From assembly GCF_000471905.2 (NCBI RefSeq), contig NW_006497754.1:3808339-3872338 (forward strand): 64,000 nucleotides of DNA. The letters run 5' to 3'. The notes under the pieces were generated by a model. That model did no database searches. It saw only the letters and a program-made list of their open reading frames with translations, and was not told the DNA's origin. The DNA comes from Amborella trichopoda (Eukaryota; Streptophyta; Magnoliopsida; Amborellales; Amborellaceae). Positions within the stretch are counted from its first letter, which is position 1. Each line of letters begins with the position of its first letter. Made by a program: the position numbers and the translations under genes. Below are positions 11,401 through 26,400 of this stretch, in pieces.

Positions 11401-14400
11401 GTGGTGAGCTTGGACATGTTCAAGGTTTGCTTGATGGTTGGAGGACAAGCTTGAGTTTGGCTTGATCATATGGGGAGTTAAGCTGGAGCTTGGCTTATTT
11501 ACTCCAGCAAGCTTATAAAGAAACCAAGCTAAGCCTTGAACAAACCCTTAATTGAGCCAAATCATGCAAAAAAGTGCCAAATAAGTCTTTGGATGAGCCA
11601 AGCATGAGCCATAGTTCTAGGCCACAAGTACTTTTTAAGCTTACATGTATAAATGTGGTGTTGAGATAAGGGCACAGATGATGATGATTATGATGATGAT
11701 GATGATGTGTGTGCGAGTATTATGAAAAAGATGAGGTATGTCCTCTGACGTACCTCACCTTGGATGCCCAACTATCCCTATTGAATGTGGCCACAATTGA
11801 ATTTTGTTGTTTATTTTTTAGTTTTTTCTATAAATCTTCTTCTCATGAAATTTGGGGTGCCATGCATTAAGCTAGGGTATTTTGGTTAATTTTTTATTGA
11901 ATTATTATTGGTTTTCTTATTGGTTGTTCCCTATCTTGAGGCATAGATGCCCCAAATTCCACATAAATAAGATTTGTGGAAAAAAATAAAAATAAAAAAC
12001 AAGAGCAATTTGTGCTCATCCATTTTTCCAAGATTAAATTTGGGCCGTGGGTGTACACTGTACCTTCAGCCCATTGGCATACAACAAGGAATCCATACAT
12101 ACATCTGTGTGTGTGTGTATATATATATATAAATTGAATATGGTCACAATTGAATTTTGTTCTTCATGTTGAAGTTTTTTTTCTACAAATCTTCTTCACA
12201 TGTAATTTGGGGTGCCACGCATTAAGCTAGGGTCTTTCGGGGGTATTTTGGTCAATTTTTTATTGAATTATTTTTTTATTCTTATTGGTTGTTCCCTAGC
12301 TTGGACGCCCCAAATTCCTCGTAAATAAGATTTGTGGAAAAAAATAAAAATAAAAAACAAGAGCAATTTGTGCCCATCTGCTTTGCCGAGATTAAATTTG
12401 GGCCGTGGGTGTCCACTGTTCCTTCAGCCCATTGACATACAACAGGGAATCCATACATACATACATGTGTACACACACACACACATTTATATATGGAATC
12501 ATTACTATTAATATATGTGTGATATATTAAACAAGCTCAAGTCAAGCATGCTCCAACTTGATCCTGGCTTGATAATAAACGAAGCTGTCTGGGTCGACTT
12601 GTTTTAGTCGGAAAATATTGTTCAAGCTTGACTCATTACATGCTGAGCTGAACCTAGCTGGCTTGCAAGTTGTCTTGGCTTGTTGATGCCCCTATTCATT
12701 ATTATTTTTTATTTTTTAAAGAAATAGTTGACTGCTGCTGCCCATTTTCATTGTTATCCATCTATGATAGATAAAGTTACGTTTCTATGACAATGATGAG
12801 AGCTACACTGATGTGTGACTTACATTCTTTGAGATGCTCTTCCATTTACCAGTTCGAATTAAAAGAGTTTCATGCTTCCTTTTTTCCTTTTTTCTTCCCT
12901 TCAGAGTCAGAGAGACTATTCGCATGCAATTACTCTTGGATTTCAAACTGAAGATGAAAGCAATGCCTTTCATTCTGCATTCAAACTATGGAAGAGTGGA
13001 TCAGGGTCCAATGGATCTGGTATTTTTTACTCGTTATATTGGCAATCCTAAACCATCTTTGTACCTCCTGTCTGATGATTTCCCTTTAAGCTATTAGCTT
13101 TTGATGCACTTAATGTTTCTTATTCGTTGATTTTTTTGATCCTCCCCTAATTGCCTGTAAAATTTTCTTTCAGCTCATGCATCAACCACTCTTTATTTTG
13201 GCTTAGTTACTAACTCTAGGTGGAAAAGTAGTGACAAATTCTATTAGAGGTATCTCACACCTTTTTATATTTTCGACAATAACTGAATTTCATCATCACA
13301 AAATTGATGTAAATCTATGTATCCTTTTTAACAAAATGGGTCTATGTACATTAAAACTCTACTTACAAAAGGCTTCCAATCATTTAAAAAAATTCAATGC
13401 AAGCTTAGTCATGGACACCCTATCTCTGGTGAATACATCAGCCTCCACGTTGGATCCCTCCAAACACTTTAGGGAGGGACCTGGGTGTGCTCCCCATCTC
13501 TGAACTTAGGTGATCACATTATTGGAGCCACTTCTAATAATAGTCTTGGACCATTTTTGATGTATGCTTGTTAGCCTAAAGAAGAGGGACCAGACCCAGT
13601 GTTACACAAACATTCCATCTTTCCTCATGTGTCACTTGTAGGCACATGTCGACACTTAGACACTCGTCAAGATCTGACTTTTGAAGATTTCAAGGATATC
13701 AAAGAGGTGGAGCATTCAAGAGATTCAGGGATTGTAATCAGAGTAGTGCAAGGGAAGCGTGGGTGACTCATAACTTCAAATTGTAGCCTTGGATTTAGAG
13801 AGCAATGGAATGGATGCCGAGGAAGCTTCTAAGGCCAGAAAATTGAGTTTTTCTTACACAATTTTCAATGTGAGTTTAGAGAACGAAATATTATAAGTTT
13901 GTATCATTCCTCAGTATACATATTAGGATCCGTTTATTGGGTTTCTCCTTAGTATAAATGATTTTTGAGCAAACAAAGAAGAAGAAGAAGATGGTTTTGA
14001 TTTGTTTGACTTCATCTTAGCCTTCTTTAAACTTCAATAACGAGTTTTCTCCAACCAGGGGAGATTGTTGCAAGACGAAATTATTATTATTTTTTAATTT
14101 TTATTCAATTTGAAAGGATGTATTCTTCAATTTTAATGCTAGAGATTATTTTTTTTTAATTTTTTTGTGGATTCTAGTTTTATTTTTATTTTTATTTTTA
14201 TGAAAGATATTTAAGAGTTGTTTAGAAAAGTACTTAGCGTGTTTATGGAAATTTTTCTTTTATTAGGCATAGAATTATCATTTTACTTTTAGTTAGGGGC
14301 ATTATTGACTTCGTAGTTGTAGTATCGAATAAAAGAGAGGTGTGTGAATCCCTATGGGGAGATTCATGTGATTTATTTTAGAGAAAAAGAAGGAAAATCT

Positions 14401-17400
14401 CTAGGGTTTTGAAGCCCTAGGTAGGGTTTTGAAGCCCATTGGTTCAAAAAATGGTCCGCCCAGTCGAGCAGATCCTAGAGCACACACCCAGCCCTGGACA
14501 GCCCTCCCTTGGCATCAGTACATGGGTGCCCGCCTGGGCAGCCTAGGTGGGTGTTTAGGTCTTGCACCCTTTTTTTGAACAAAGCTGTCATTTTTCAATG
14601 GCTGTTATTGTGAAAACACTATCATTAAAGCAAAAAAAAAATCCTTTTGAATATTTTGATTGACTCATATTTTCTGTTATTTCAGAATTTTCTTTGACTT
14701 CACCTTTCTCTTTTATTTTCTTATTCTTATTTTTTCAGCTAATGCCAATTCATACCATGCGATGTTCCCTTATTTCCAATTTTTGAACCTGGCTTAAGGG
14801 ATGAATATGATGTTTAATTGATCTTGATAACTCAGAAAATTGGCTGATATTTTCGTAATCATAGGAAATCCCATCTTACTTAGAGCAACAACCCATAGGA
14901 AAATGAGAATAGAGAATATCAACAAGAGAGGGCATGCGGCGCCCACGGCGCATTTCTCACTGTAAAGTAAAACAGGGCGCCCGAGGTTCTGTGTGCTCAC
15001 AGCTAGGCGCTGAGCACAGGGTGCCAAGCTGGCCGCCAAGCACTTTTTGAAACCTTGAAGAAACCTAGGGTTTCTTCGACTAGTGTCGTGTGTTTGGCCT
15101 GAATTATGATTTCTGTTTTTGTATCAATTTTCCTACGTCACAATGTCATTAGATGGATCCACGGAAAAAATACAGGGGGTCATATACTTACTAGCATGAG
15201 AGACTATTCTGAGTTCATTGATTGAATTTCATTGATCGATGTCCCTTTGAATGGTGCTAACTGCAAGTGGTCCACCCATGCTGTTGATCCCCTCCTAACC
15301 AAAATTGATGGATTTCTAGTTTCCTCTGAGTTCCAATCTCAATTTCCTGGCGCTTTCTCTATGGCCCTTGCTAAGAATACATCTGACCATAAACCTCTCC
15401 TGACCAAGTCTTTGCATACACCAAATAGACCTTTTAGGTTCAAACTTTCTGGCTTGGTTGTTCAGGTTTTAGGCTCTCCAAGAAACTCCAATCTCAAAGC
15501 CTCCCTCAAGCTTTGGAGCAAAACCTTGCCTGGAATTGTTAAGGGCCTATTCCATTCTTTAACTTCCAAAATTCAGGCCCTTAGAAACCATAGAAGAATC
15601 TAGACCTCTGTCCAATGTTGAACTCTCTGAGAGAACTCTATTCCAAACGTCGATAGTTCTCTACTGCCACTTTCATACCTACTTAATTTGCTCCCCTCAG
15701 CCATGAGTCCTCTCTCCTCCTCAAGTCTATCAAAAATTTCAAATTTTTTTTTATGGTGCATTGATAATTGGTCTACAAGTTGCCAGTGTTTATTCTGTTC
15801 TTTAATCTTGTATTTTGGTGGCTACAACTTCTTACAGATCTTATATCCCACCCACCCTTCCACTTTAAAGAGGTGCTTAAAGGACTTTGGCAAGCTCCTA
15901 TATTGAAGCCACATCAATTTAAATTCTAAAGGCCCTGGGCACCTGTGTTTAAGTTCATATTAAGTATGATGGGAGATTTTGGACGTGGGTTTCAGTAGAG
16001 CATAGTAATTTGATTTGGGAAAGTGAGCTTCCCGCTCTGGATTACCACAAAATGATCCGACCTGGAAAATATTGAGTCGGATGAACTGTGATTGATCAGT
16101 TATATCTGTTGCCAATGAAGGGCATCTCTAATTGATCATGACTGCTAATGAATCTTTCAATTCCATCCATGCTCGCAGTTCTCTTCCCTTTTGTGCTCTT
16201 ACAATGGGCCCATCTTAATACATTGAAATTGCCTTGTCGACACTGGGCAGACTATGAAAAGATCTCTATCCAATTCTGCCAAAAAATCTTCTCTCTCATA
16301 CCCCTGTTCGGTTGATAAACGGCTCTACACAACCACATAAATCCTATACCTGGCCTTTCAAAGACTATTGATATCGAGTGATTTTCTTTGCTATAACCTA
16401 GGAATTTTAGTATCGAGAAGTCCCATATCACCTGCATACCCCCTAAGGCTGGAATAACCTGCCAATGGGCTGAGTGCCTCCCTCAAACAGTCCTCTCCTC
16501 TCTTAGATCTGACTCCATCATGGTCTCTATTACATAAGAACCTCAAGTTTTGTCTTTCCCACAAAGCAATTAGCTACTCTCTTTTTTATTACGGTCACTT
16601 GAACCCCTTGTGTTCCTTGAAATAATCATCACGGAACTTGGTTAGATTGGTTTGCCTTGCTGAACCGGTAGGCTTCTACCTTCCTGTTTTTGGTCAGAGA
16701 GTCTACTTTGTGATATTTTATGTTACAAGTTAGGTTCTTAAATTCTTTATTGCCCCTGCCCTTACTTTTGCTGCCTCTGCAGCTTCTAAAGTTGCCTCAG
16801 TGCATCCCCTTCCTCTCCTTTGTTCCATGGGCTGTTAAAGCATAAAAATGTCATCCATGTTAGCATCATATGCAGGTGCATCGCATGCAACATGTCTCCC
16901 ATATACTCTCTTACCTGAGTGATCTGGAATCCTGCTGAATCGACAAAGGTGTCCTCATGTGGATGTTCATTAGAGCCTTCATCACAAGAGAATGTTTAGT
17001 TTGTATAGTGTTATCAAGGCTAGACTGGTGCTTAAACCGGCACAAGGGCTGGTTCAGTCAAAACCAGTCCAACCGGCAGTCACATTGGTCAGACCATTTT
17101 TCAAAATATAAAAAATCAGAAAATTAATTATACTTAAAAAATAAATAAAAATAAGGAAAAATGCAAGCATCATGAGCCAATTTTGCACACGTATGGTTCT
17201 GTATTCTACATTAATAACATGCAATACAGATAAATGTTTTAGGCGACGAAGGACCCGCACAAATAGGCAACTTATGGCATTATTGATGCTAGACCTGAAA
17301 TATACAATGAATGGAAAGATTTTTTTTTTTAGAAAAGGTAAAAATATAAATAGAAGAATAAACACAAGAATATAGGAAGAACAACAAAACCTTGAAAATT

Positions 17401-20400
17401 TTTGAATAAATTTGAGGTTTTCTATAAAAAAGGAAACCAAGATAGGGTTTCCTTTTAACAATTAAGGTCATGATTTGTTGGTATGAATGTTGAGATATTT
17501 TTGTTACGATTTTTGGAAGTTCAATCCAATGAAAATGAAAAACATAGAAAGAAGGAGAAAATTCATTTAAAGGATTGGAAATCCAATTAGGTTCACAATT
17601 TGATTATGAATATTGCGATACTGTTGGTACAATATTTGCAAAAAAAGATATAATCCAATCAAAATAAAATAAAAATAGATAGAAAGAAAAAATAATGTAA
17701 AAAAAGAGCCAAACGAAGAAGTAAATATAAACTTCCCCAAAACTGGGTAGTCCAAGAGAACCGGCAAAACTGGCCGATCGAACTGTTTTTATCAGTCAAA
17801 TACCGGTTTTGATCGGTTCTTTGTCAATCTTGGTTCAAGGCTTTCATTGGATTGGAATCAGATAAGGCTCAAGTCGCCAGTTCTGCCAATCGGACCACCA
17901 GTCCGGTCCAATCCTGATAACTGTGGTTTGTAGCCTGTGCACTGGAGTTAATTGATATTTCTTAAGTCATTCCTAGTTGTTTTGTTTGTCATGTTTAGCG
18001 TTTTAGGGTGTTTATCCCCCCTTCAACCATGGAATCTTATCTCTAGCATGGGTGCTATAATGGAAGATTAGGAATCAAAAGATTATGGGTCCAATTGACA
18101 TTTGTCTCTTGTATTCGGTAAATGGTTTGCTGAATATATATGACTATTACCCAAATTAAAGTAACTGCCATATGGGATTGATATGTCAGGTGAATATTAC
18201 CAAAAAAGGAAGCAACTGGTATATGGGAATGATACACCTATGCCTTCTATTAAAAAACTACACATACTCTTTACACTGTTAGGTCCTAAAGAATTACATC
18301 TACAAAGCCATTTTTTAATTGTTTATTTTTACATATATTGCATGGCCTTTGAGATTCCTTGTATTTGTTGATTTCATTTGGTCTTCCCTAGAATAAATAT
18401 TTTTCACTTCAGACAGCAAGCCAATCTGCAGATTTTACCATATATCAGTAATAATCATCATTGTCATGTTTTAGTACTTGGACAGCATTTGAAATTACTA
18501 GAACTTGTCAATTTTATCACCTAATTAATCTTGCATGATACTTGGACAGCATTTGAAATTACTAAAACTTGTCACTTTCATCTAATTAGTCTTCTTGATA
18601 CATGGACCGCGTGATGCTAAGAAATTTGGTTCAATATAGGGAGTTTTCAGATTCATTTCAAGCTTTTGAAATATCAGTTGCGATGCATTCATTATTCAGG
18701 AAAGCGGTTGGAAAATGGATCAGTTTTGGCTCCAATGAGCAAATTTGATGACAAAATAGAGGCAGCTTCTGCTAAAATGTATTTCCATTACTATGGACAG
18801 CTGCTGCATCAGCAAAACATGCTACAGGATTATGTGAGGACAGGTTATATGACTGCTTTGAATTGAGATTCCTCTTTTTACTGTTCTTCTCCCTGTTTAT
18901 AAACTTGATGACATCTATCTGTGTCTATTGCACTCTTGATTGTCTTAATTGGCCATCTGTTTTCATGCTTATATCAATTGTGTCTCAGGAACATACTTTG
19001 CCGCAGTCATCGAAAATCGAATAGACTTTCTTGGTCGTGTGGTAGTTGATGTTGGTGCTGGTAGCGGTATTCTCTCTTTGTTTGCAGCTCAGGCATGCAT
19101 TTTGACTATGCAATGTTATTTGAAGTTCACATATCTTCATCAATGAGGCTTACGTTTAATTTTTATGATCCTCCTCTTATGTAGGCTGGTGCAAAGCATG
19201 TATATGCCGTGGAGGCATCTGACATGGCAGAATATGCCCGTAAACTTATAGCTGGAAATCCTTTGTTAGGACAACGGATAACGGTCTGATTTTGCTTCTA
19301 TAATTGTGAAAGCTATAATGATGTGCCCAGTGGAAAACCATAGTCTACTGCATTCATTGATGTCCAATGAAATGATGGGCGTTGTTGGAGAGAGGGTGGG
19401 GGTGCCATTGGGGTTATGTCTTATTCTGGTTGGTCCCACTTGCTACCACTGACCATCATTCCATCACATGGCGACAGTCCCTATTGACTGTGGTTTTCCA
19501 TTGCGCTTGCATTTTAGCATAGCGTTATAGTTTCCTCGTGGAATCTTAGTTTGGATTGTGGAACATGGTCCTAATTTAAATTTTCCATTGTCTTCCTGTG
19601 ATTGCAGGTGATAAAGGGCAAAATTGAGGAAGTGGATTTACCTGAGAAAGCTGATATTTTGATTTCTGAGCCCATGGGTATGCAAATTATGATTTTTCGT
19701 GACCTTCTCAAACGATCCAGAAATTGATTCACACAGAACATAGTATGGTGTGCAATAGTTGATTGATGAGGATGTTTGCACTAAATTGATTCCATCACCC
19801 TGCTATGTTTTTGAGTGATTGGTAGATGTCTATTCTCATTTATGCATGAAAAATTCATATGTGCAAAATGAGACTCACTTTACATGGCTTCAGGTTAGTC
19901 AATATATATATTTTATTTCACAATGTGTGTTATGAATGTAATATTTTCATGAATTTGAAAGGAACCATAAGATCTTCAGAGGAGAGAGATGTTCGGTTGG
20001 GGCTTTGGCTGACAAAGTCAGGAATTTAGTGGCCTTTTGAGCCATGAACCATAGCTTGTTTAAAAGCATCCCCTTAACTAATTTTTATAGGAATTGGCAC
20101 AACTTACTTTAGGGGGCAAAGCCAACTATCTCAAGATCTTCTCTTTGGAGACCACCCGAAGTAGGCTCCATCAAGCTCAACTTTGATGCCTGCTCCCTTG
20201 GGAACCCCAGCCCCTCTGGAGTAGGTGGGCTCTATCGTTCATCCGAAGGACAGACCTTGCTTGCATTTTCCTGCCTCATTGGCCTCGCGGTCTCAAATCT
20301 GGCATCACACCCTTGTGGTGGAAGGGGACTCTAAGAATGTCATAGCTTGGGCATCAGGTTCCTCTCCCTGCCCATGGCGCCTAGATGACATATTTGATGA

Positions 20401-23400
20401 AATATCCTATTGGTCACGAGATATCAGAATCTCGTGGTGCCATATATTTCGGGAGACCAACATCAATGCAGATTATCTTGCTAAAGAGGGAGCCTACTCT
20501 AATTCCCCAGGGGGGTGGGGGTTTAGATTTTGTTAGACCTGCCACATCCCTCCTTGGAGTTGTAATTTTGCTTTTGGTCTTGTTTTATACCCTGCGGGGA
20601 TGTATAGGGTCCCCTTTAAGAGGGTCCCATTTTGTGTACATTTTAATTACTCAGTAATACAATTCTAGTCACCTTTTCTCAAAAATATTTTCATGGATTT
20701 GGAAATCCACGATCTTACTTTACAATTTGTTGTGCTTCTACCATATTATCTTTGATATCTATATAGACATGTGATCTTATTGGGTATTTGATTTTACTAG
20801 CAACTAATCTTTATTGGCTTTCTATACTTATCTCTATCAATTCACTTTAGGCCTTTTTCAACGAATATTTTTCTTGTTGCATATACTTTCGAGTTTCTCA
20901 TTTGTTGGAATTCTACAGGCACTTTATTGGTAAATGAGAGAATGTTGGAAACGTACGTAATTGCACGCGATCGATTTCTTGTTCCTCATGGGAAAATGTT
21001 TCCCACAATTGGCAGGTAATGTGAGCCATGGTGGAGCATTTGTTGACTCTTTAAGTTTTCCTTAAGCAATGTCAGATTTGGTGTTCTATGAATGTAAGTT
21101 TTTAGTGTAATATTTTTTCTGGTTGTAACAACAAAATAAATAGTTTCTGTTTAGCTATCTATTCTTTAGAACTTTTCTATTCCCTTTTCTAATTCTTCCT
21201 TCGAATAAATTTATTTAACCATGTAAATTAGTGCTTTCGTACGTCGTATGTTTGAGGCCCATTATTGTGTTATTTTTCAATTTGTGGGAGAGACATGTAA
21301 AAACCTTTTAAACCATTTATGTATGTCATATTTGCTGATTGCTATTGGTGAAAATGAGCATGCTGTGGGACATTCTTTTCTGTGTAGAGATTAATTTGTT
21401 GTATTGTGCAATTTCAGGTTATGCTTTCCTTGCATATATTGTTCTGTTATAGGCATGTAATGGCCACTCTCTTTTTTGTTGAATGTAGTGTTTCTATGAT
21501 ATGTGCATGGCGCAACAACCCCTCTTTTTTCTTAGTTTTTTTAAGAGGGAGTATCTATGATGTATAAGATTGTGAAGGCCTTGTATTATTGGCCAAAGGG
21601 CTCTAGGCAGTCCTCTAGTCTGCTAGGACGAGTTGGCTTGCTTGGTCAACATGTCAGTTTTTGCGACTTGAAATTGTGGTACTTTAAATTTATGGGGAAT
21701 TGCTCTTTTGTAGTTAGTTTGATGTCTTCATCTTGTTGTTGATTGTAGTAAGCTGCATCTTTTTGTTTGTTCTTTATTTTAAATGAGAGCCTTGATTTTG
21801 TCTTGGAGGCTAATTACTCCATTACAGGTTGATGGCCTTATGTAAAAATTATTCTAATTTACTGTGCCATATATGACTTAAGACTAAGACGAGAAATGAG
21901 TTTGACATGTTATATTGGTTGCTCTTGTAGGATACACATGGCACCATTTAGTGATGAATATCTATTTGTTGAAATTGCAAATAAGGTATGTTTGGGAGTG
22001 AATGGTCATGATTTTTACATGTTCATGATGTAATTATTTCACATCGATCTAATGATGTATTTTGATATTTTTCGTTGCAGTAATAGTTGTTTATCTACTT
22101 GATGATACTGTGAGTTGCAAGTTTTTAGAATGATGTTAGTTAATTTGTGTTTCTAGGAATGTAATTTTGTTGCAATAGTATTTTAGATAAAAAATGTGAA
22201 GATAACTAAGAAGTATTTGAAGTAGTCAATGCAATTTCCTCTAAGTGTTTTTACTTTGTCGATGTAAGTATATATGTGTACTATGAGTTGGTGATAGTTC
22301 AACGACATTTGAAATTGTTTGTCATCTTAATTAATGTATTTCATTGTACTGGAAGTTGTTCTATACAAGTCCTTGTAATCCTGTTTGTGTTGTGGGAGCC
22401 TAGATTGGAGATGAGCATCATCTAAACTTTATCCCAATTATTTGAAGGCGGCTACACGAATCCTGTTATGCCATTATGCTCTATCAAGGGCCATACTCTT
22501 AGTCAGGCCATGGTTCACCATATTTATTTTTATTACTTGTATCCATATCCTTTTAAGCCTTTCTCTTGTTCTTTTAGAGCCTTCCATTTGAACCAAATTG
22601 CTCCTAAATGGTATTGTTCTAGGTCGATGTTGTACATGGCCAATCCACCTAAGTCTACTTTCCCTTACTTTATTGTCTATTGGAGCCACCCCTAAGTTTC
22701 TTTGGATGTATTCATTCTGAATCCTATCTTTTCTTGTCTTGACACTCATTCATCTCAACATCTTTATGTCCGCTACACTCATTCTATGAGTATGTTGAGC
22801 GCCCCCAATATTCTGTACCATAGAGCACGGCTAATCTTAACATTCGTCCTATAGAGCTTCAACTTTAGTTTCATTGGTATGCGATGATCACATAAAAAAA
22901 CATATGATCATACTCAGAAAATATGTGATGATTTTTGCAAGGAATTGAAATATGTGACCAAGATTTTCATGTGTATTTACTTTTTTTGTTTTTGTTTGTT
23001 TGTGTATGTGTGTAATTGTATGTGTGTGCATGCAATCATGCTATGTCCTATATACGCATGCTGAGTATGTGATAGATGATGGATCAAATATCATGCTTTT
23101 AAAGAGCAATGAGGTGTTCCAAAGCTTCTTGTGTTCATATTTCATTTAGTCAAGAACTCCGTGTGGATTTTGGATACGTTTTTGGACTCTGCATTTTTTC
23201 TTTTACACAACAATATGAACGTTTCACTAGGTCGACATGTTTGTAATAATCTGATGTCAAGGCATTTGGTTTGACGTTTGACTTTGGGATGGCGTCTTTT
23301 TTGTTTTATCCTTTTGAAATTTTAACTTCTCCTAATTGAACAGCGATTATAACCGATTCTGGTGCTATCCCTATCTCAAAGTTGAAGAATCTCACATCCT

Positions 23401-26400
23401 TTCTCCCAGTAAGTGAACAGCGTACAAGTGAATGAATATAGGCTCTCAACTCATTTTTTTTGCACAAAAGAGCTGATCGTAATGGGGATCCTTGGATTGT
23501 TGAGGAATAGATTCAAAAGCCAAGGAGTTGAAAACAATAACCTAAAGAGTCCAAAAAAAGAAGAAAGGGGAAAATAGGAAAATGAAATTATAATTTGTCA
23601 TGTTTGTCATACGCTCGATGAAATTATAATGTTAACATGATTCTACTGCACATTCAAAGGACATTGAACCAAATAGACAAATATACTACTAGACTCACTT
23701 TGACAAAGTCGAACATAAAACCTGCTAGATTCATAGAGAGACGCACAAACAACCCCCTCCCCCCCCCCCCCAAAAAAAAACAAAGCGGTACTCTGATCCC
23801 AAACTATAGTACAACCAATATGGATGTCATGGATGATCTCCTAATCATCCTGTCTGTCTTGCTGGAGGCCCTCAAATGTCTGTGTTGTCTAGCCCCTAAT
23901 CTAAAAGCCTCCAAGGCCAGTTGAAGCCTCTTTTTTACTTTTAATACCATGTTCTGCATTCCTCTTGCTTGCCTCTGCAGCCTGTGGATTAATCATCACC
24001 ATCTTTTTTATTAGCATCAAAGGAATCATCTGCTTCTCCATCTTCATCTTGTTGTCCTCGTCCCTCTTGTTGGGATTCCTTGTCACTTCCCCTTCTCCTT
24101 CCTCTTCAATTGGCCAGATCATTCCTTCAAGCACCGTCTTGTTGAAGATTGGCTCTTCCTGCTCCACCAGAGATTCCCGTACTAGATATGTAACTGAGAT
24201 TCAAAGGGCTGTAACCCTACACTTCCCTCCTCAACCACCTTGACTTGAAGTTCAAATTTTGGTGGAGTACACCAATTTATGGAGCTTTGCTGTATCCAAC
24301 TAGTTTCTCCTCGCTGGCAATTTATGGAGCTTTGCTGTATCCAACTAGTTTCTCCTTGCTGTTTGGATCCACTAGAGTGCACTCCGGTTTCATTCTCACT
24401 TATTGCAGAACATTTTTATCTTAGGATCCTGATTGTGAATCTACGCAGATGGGAGGGTCTCATTTCCTTCTATCTCCACTGTTTTACTGAAAAGGAAGAA
24501 GCTGATTACTCAAATAATAATACAAGCACATAATAAAATACAATGGAATAACATGATGCTTTATTCTATGACTATGAGTATTTGAAAACCAACCTGGTTT
24601 AGTTGTGGGCTACTTCTTCTGGTGGGCTTGACCCAAAATCTCCTTGTGTATCCTTATATAGAGCAAGCTAAAACAATTCCAGTCAAAAACCACAGAAGGT
24701 TGTTACTGAGGTGGATCACATAGATGTATTATGCAGTGGAAAGATCTTCACAAGTATGCATTTTCACGTAAAACCAAAGTTTACCTCTTTCGAAGTCTTA
24801 ATTTGTGATTGTCCAACTCCCTCGATTCTTCCAAAGCAATACTTAACCCTACCCATAATCTCAGGGTCGTCGCTTTGACCTAAGGGCATGATGGTATTCC
24901 GCATCAAAGAAGATGCCTAAATACATTCAGGCAGTATATGACCATATATTAGTTGTGTAGTAAATAAATCCCTACAAGGCTCAAAGCACAAAAATTCATT
25001 AGATACGATCTCTTGAAACTTAACTGTTCCATGTGGTGTGGTTGAGCACTCAACTTGTAGCCTTAATAATTTTCTTTCGCTTATCTAAAACTCATTGCTA
25101 TTAGTGATTTCTTCTACTTCTCTTGTAGCCAGAGTCCTAACAACTATCTTCTTCTTGTTAGTTGGAATCAGAGAATTGACTCTATTGTCAAGTTTGAGGT
25201 TGCATATCTAGTAATATATGGCCTTATTAATTCTCTTCCTTCTTTTTATGTCATTGTGTTTAGGACCCTTAAGAGTGTTTGCATATGAACTTTGTGATTG
25301 TCTTCACTCTCTAAGCATACTCCTTAACTTGCTTCAAACATAAGTTCAATATAGCGATGTGCGCATGAGTTCTAAACTAAATGCTTTCTCTTTCTCATGA
25401 GCACCTTCTCCGCATTCACATATTTTTTTGCAGTACTAGTTCTGACTTGAACTATGTGCTCTTTCTCAGTAGCCTCCACCATACTATCAATTAACTTAAA
25501 CGGAGTCTCCTGCTCTTGATTTTTGGAAGGAATCTACACTAGAGCAGGCAGTACCTCATGGACAATATACTACTAAATTCGCTTCCATTTGTATTGTGTC
25601 CTTCTGGTCATTTGACATTACTATTTCCCCTGTCCTTCATGCTATACTTATCCACGATGAAGTCAATATTGACCACTTCCTCATCAAAGCAAAACTCACC
25701 ATGCTTGTCTGCAGTTGGGAGCCTCAGTTCAGGCCCTGCCCTGTATTTGCAATAGTAGGATATTATGAGTTCATAATATTTGTTATTTGCTGCATTAAAT
25801 GGCATGGAAGCATCGTAAAACCACTTAGCAATTGCCTTCATAATATGTTTCTTTATTTTCTTACTCGACATGGAATTTAAGGTCCTTTGTTTGACTGTTG
25901 CTTGGGCAAATAGGCATCAATTTGACCCTGGACAGGATCCACCTTCATATTGCCATGCTGGAATCCTAAGGAGTCTTGAAACTAATATTTCTTGAACTTA
26001 GAAGTTTGAAGCTATGCCTACACAAGCACAATGTACTACAGGTCTAAAGTCTAAGTAGACACGTGTACGGATACTTTAATGCACATTTCACTATTTGTTT
26101 TTTTTTTTTATGAGAAAATGTTGTCGTGGAGGCAAAGTAAGCATCGTTAACATCATCATCCAAGAAGCATCCCAACTAAGGGATAAGCATGATAGAAGTT
26201 AAAATAAAGAGTAAAGAAAAAACCTAGTAAGAGATACCCATGTGCACACATACACACACATGTTTATGCACATACATCGAATGTAAAAAATATTTATTGA
26301 TATTTTGAGAGAAAATGTTACTTGGGAAACAATGTGAGCATGATAGATACCTAAAAACCCAACAAAAAATATCTCATTAGCATCATCTTGAAAAACCCAA

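Noticed and set aside
11894-12482. Two similar minus-strand frames (68 and 66 codons)
   Set aside because: The similarity comes from the 355-bp tandem duplication; there is no protein family match.
17054-17767. Overlapping hydrophobic minus-strand frames
   Set aside because: Poly-A and AT-rich interior of a TIR element; the Phe/Leu-rich translation reflects composition only.
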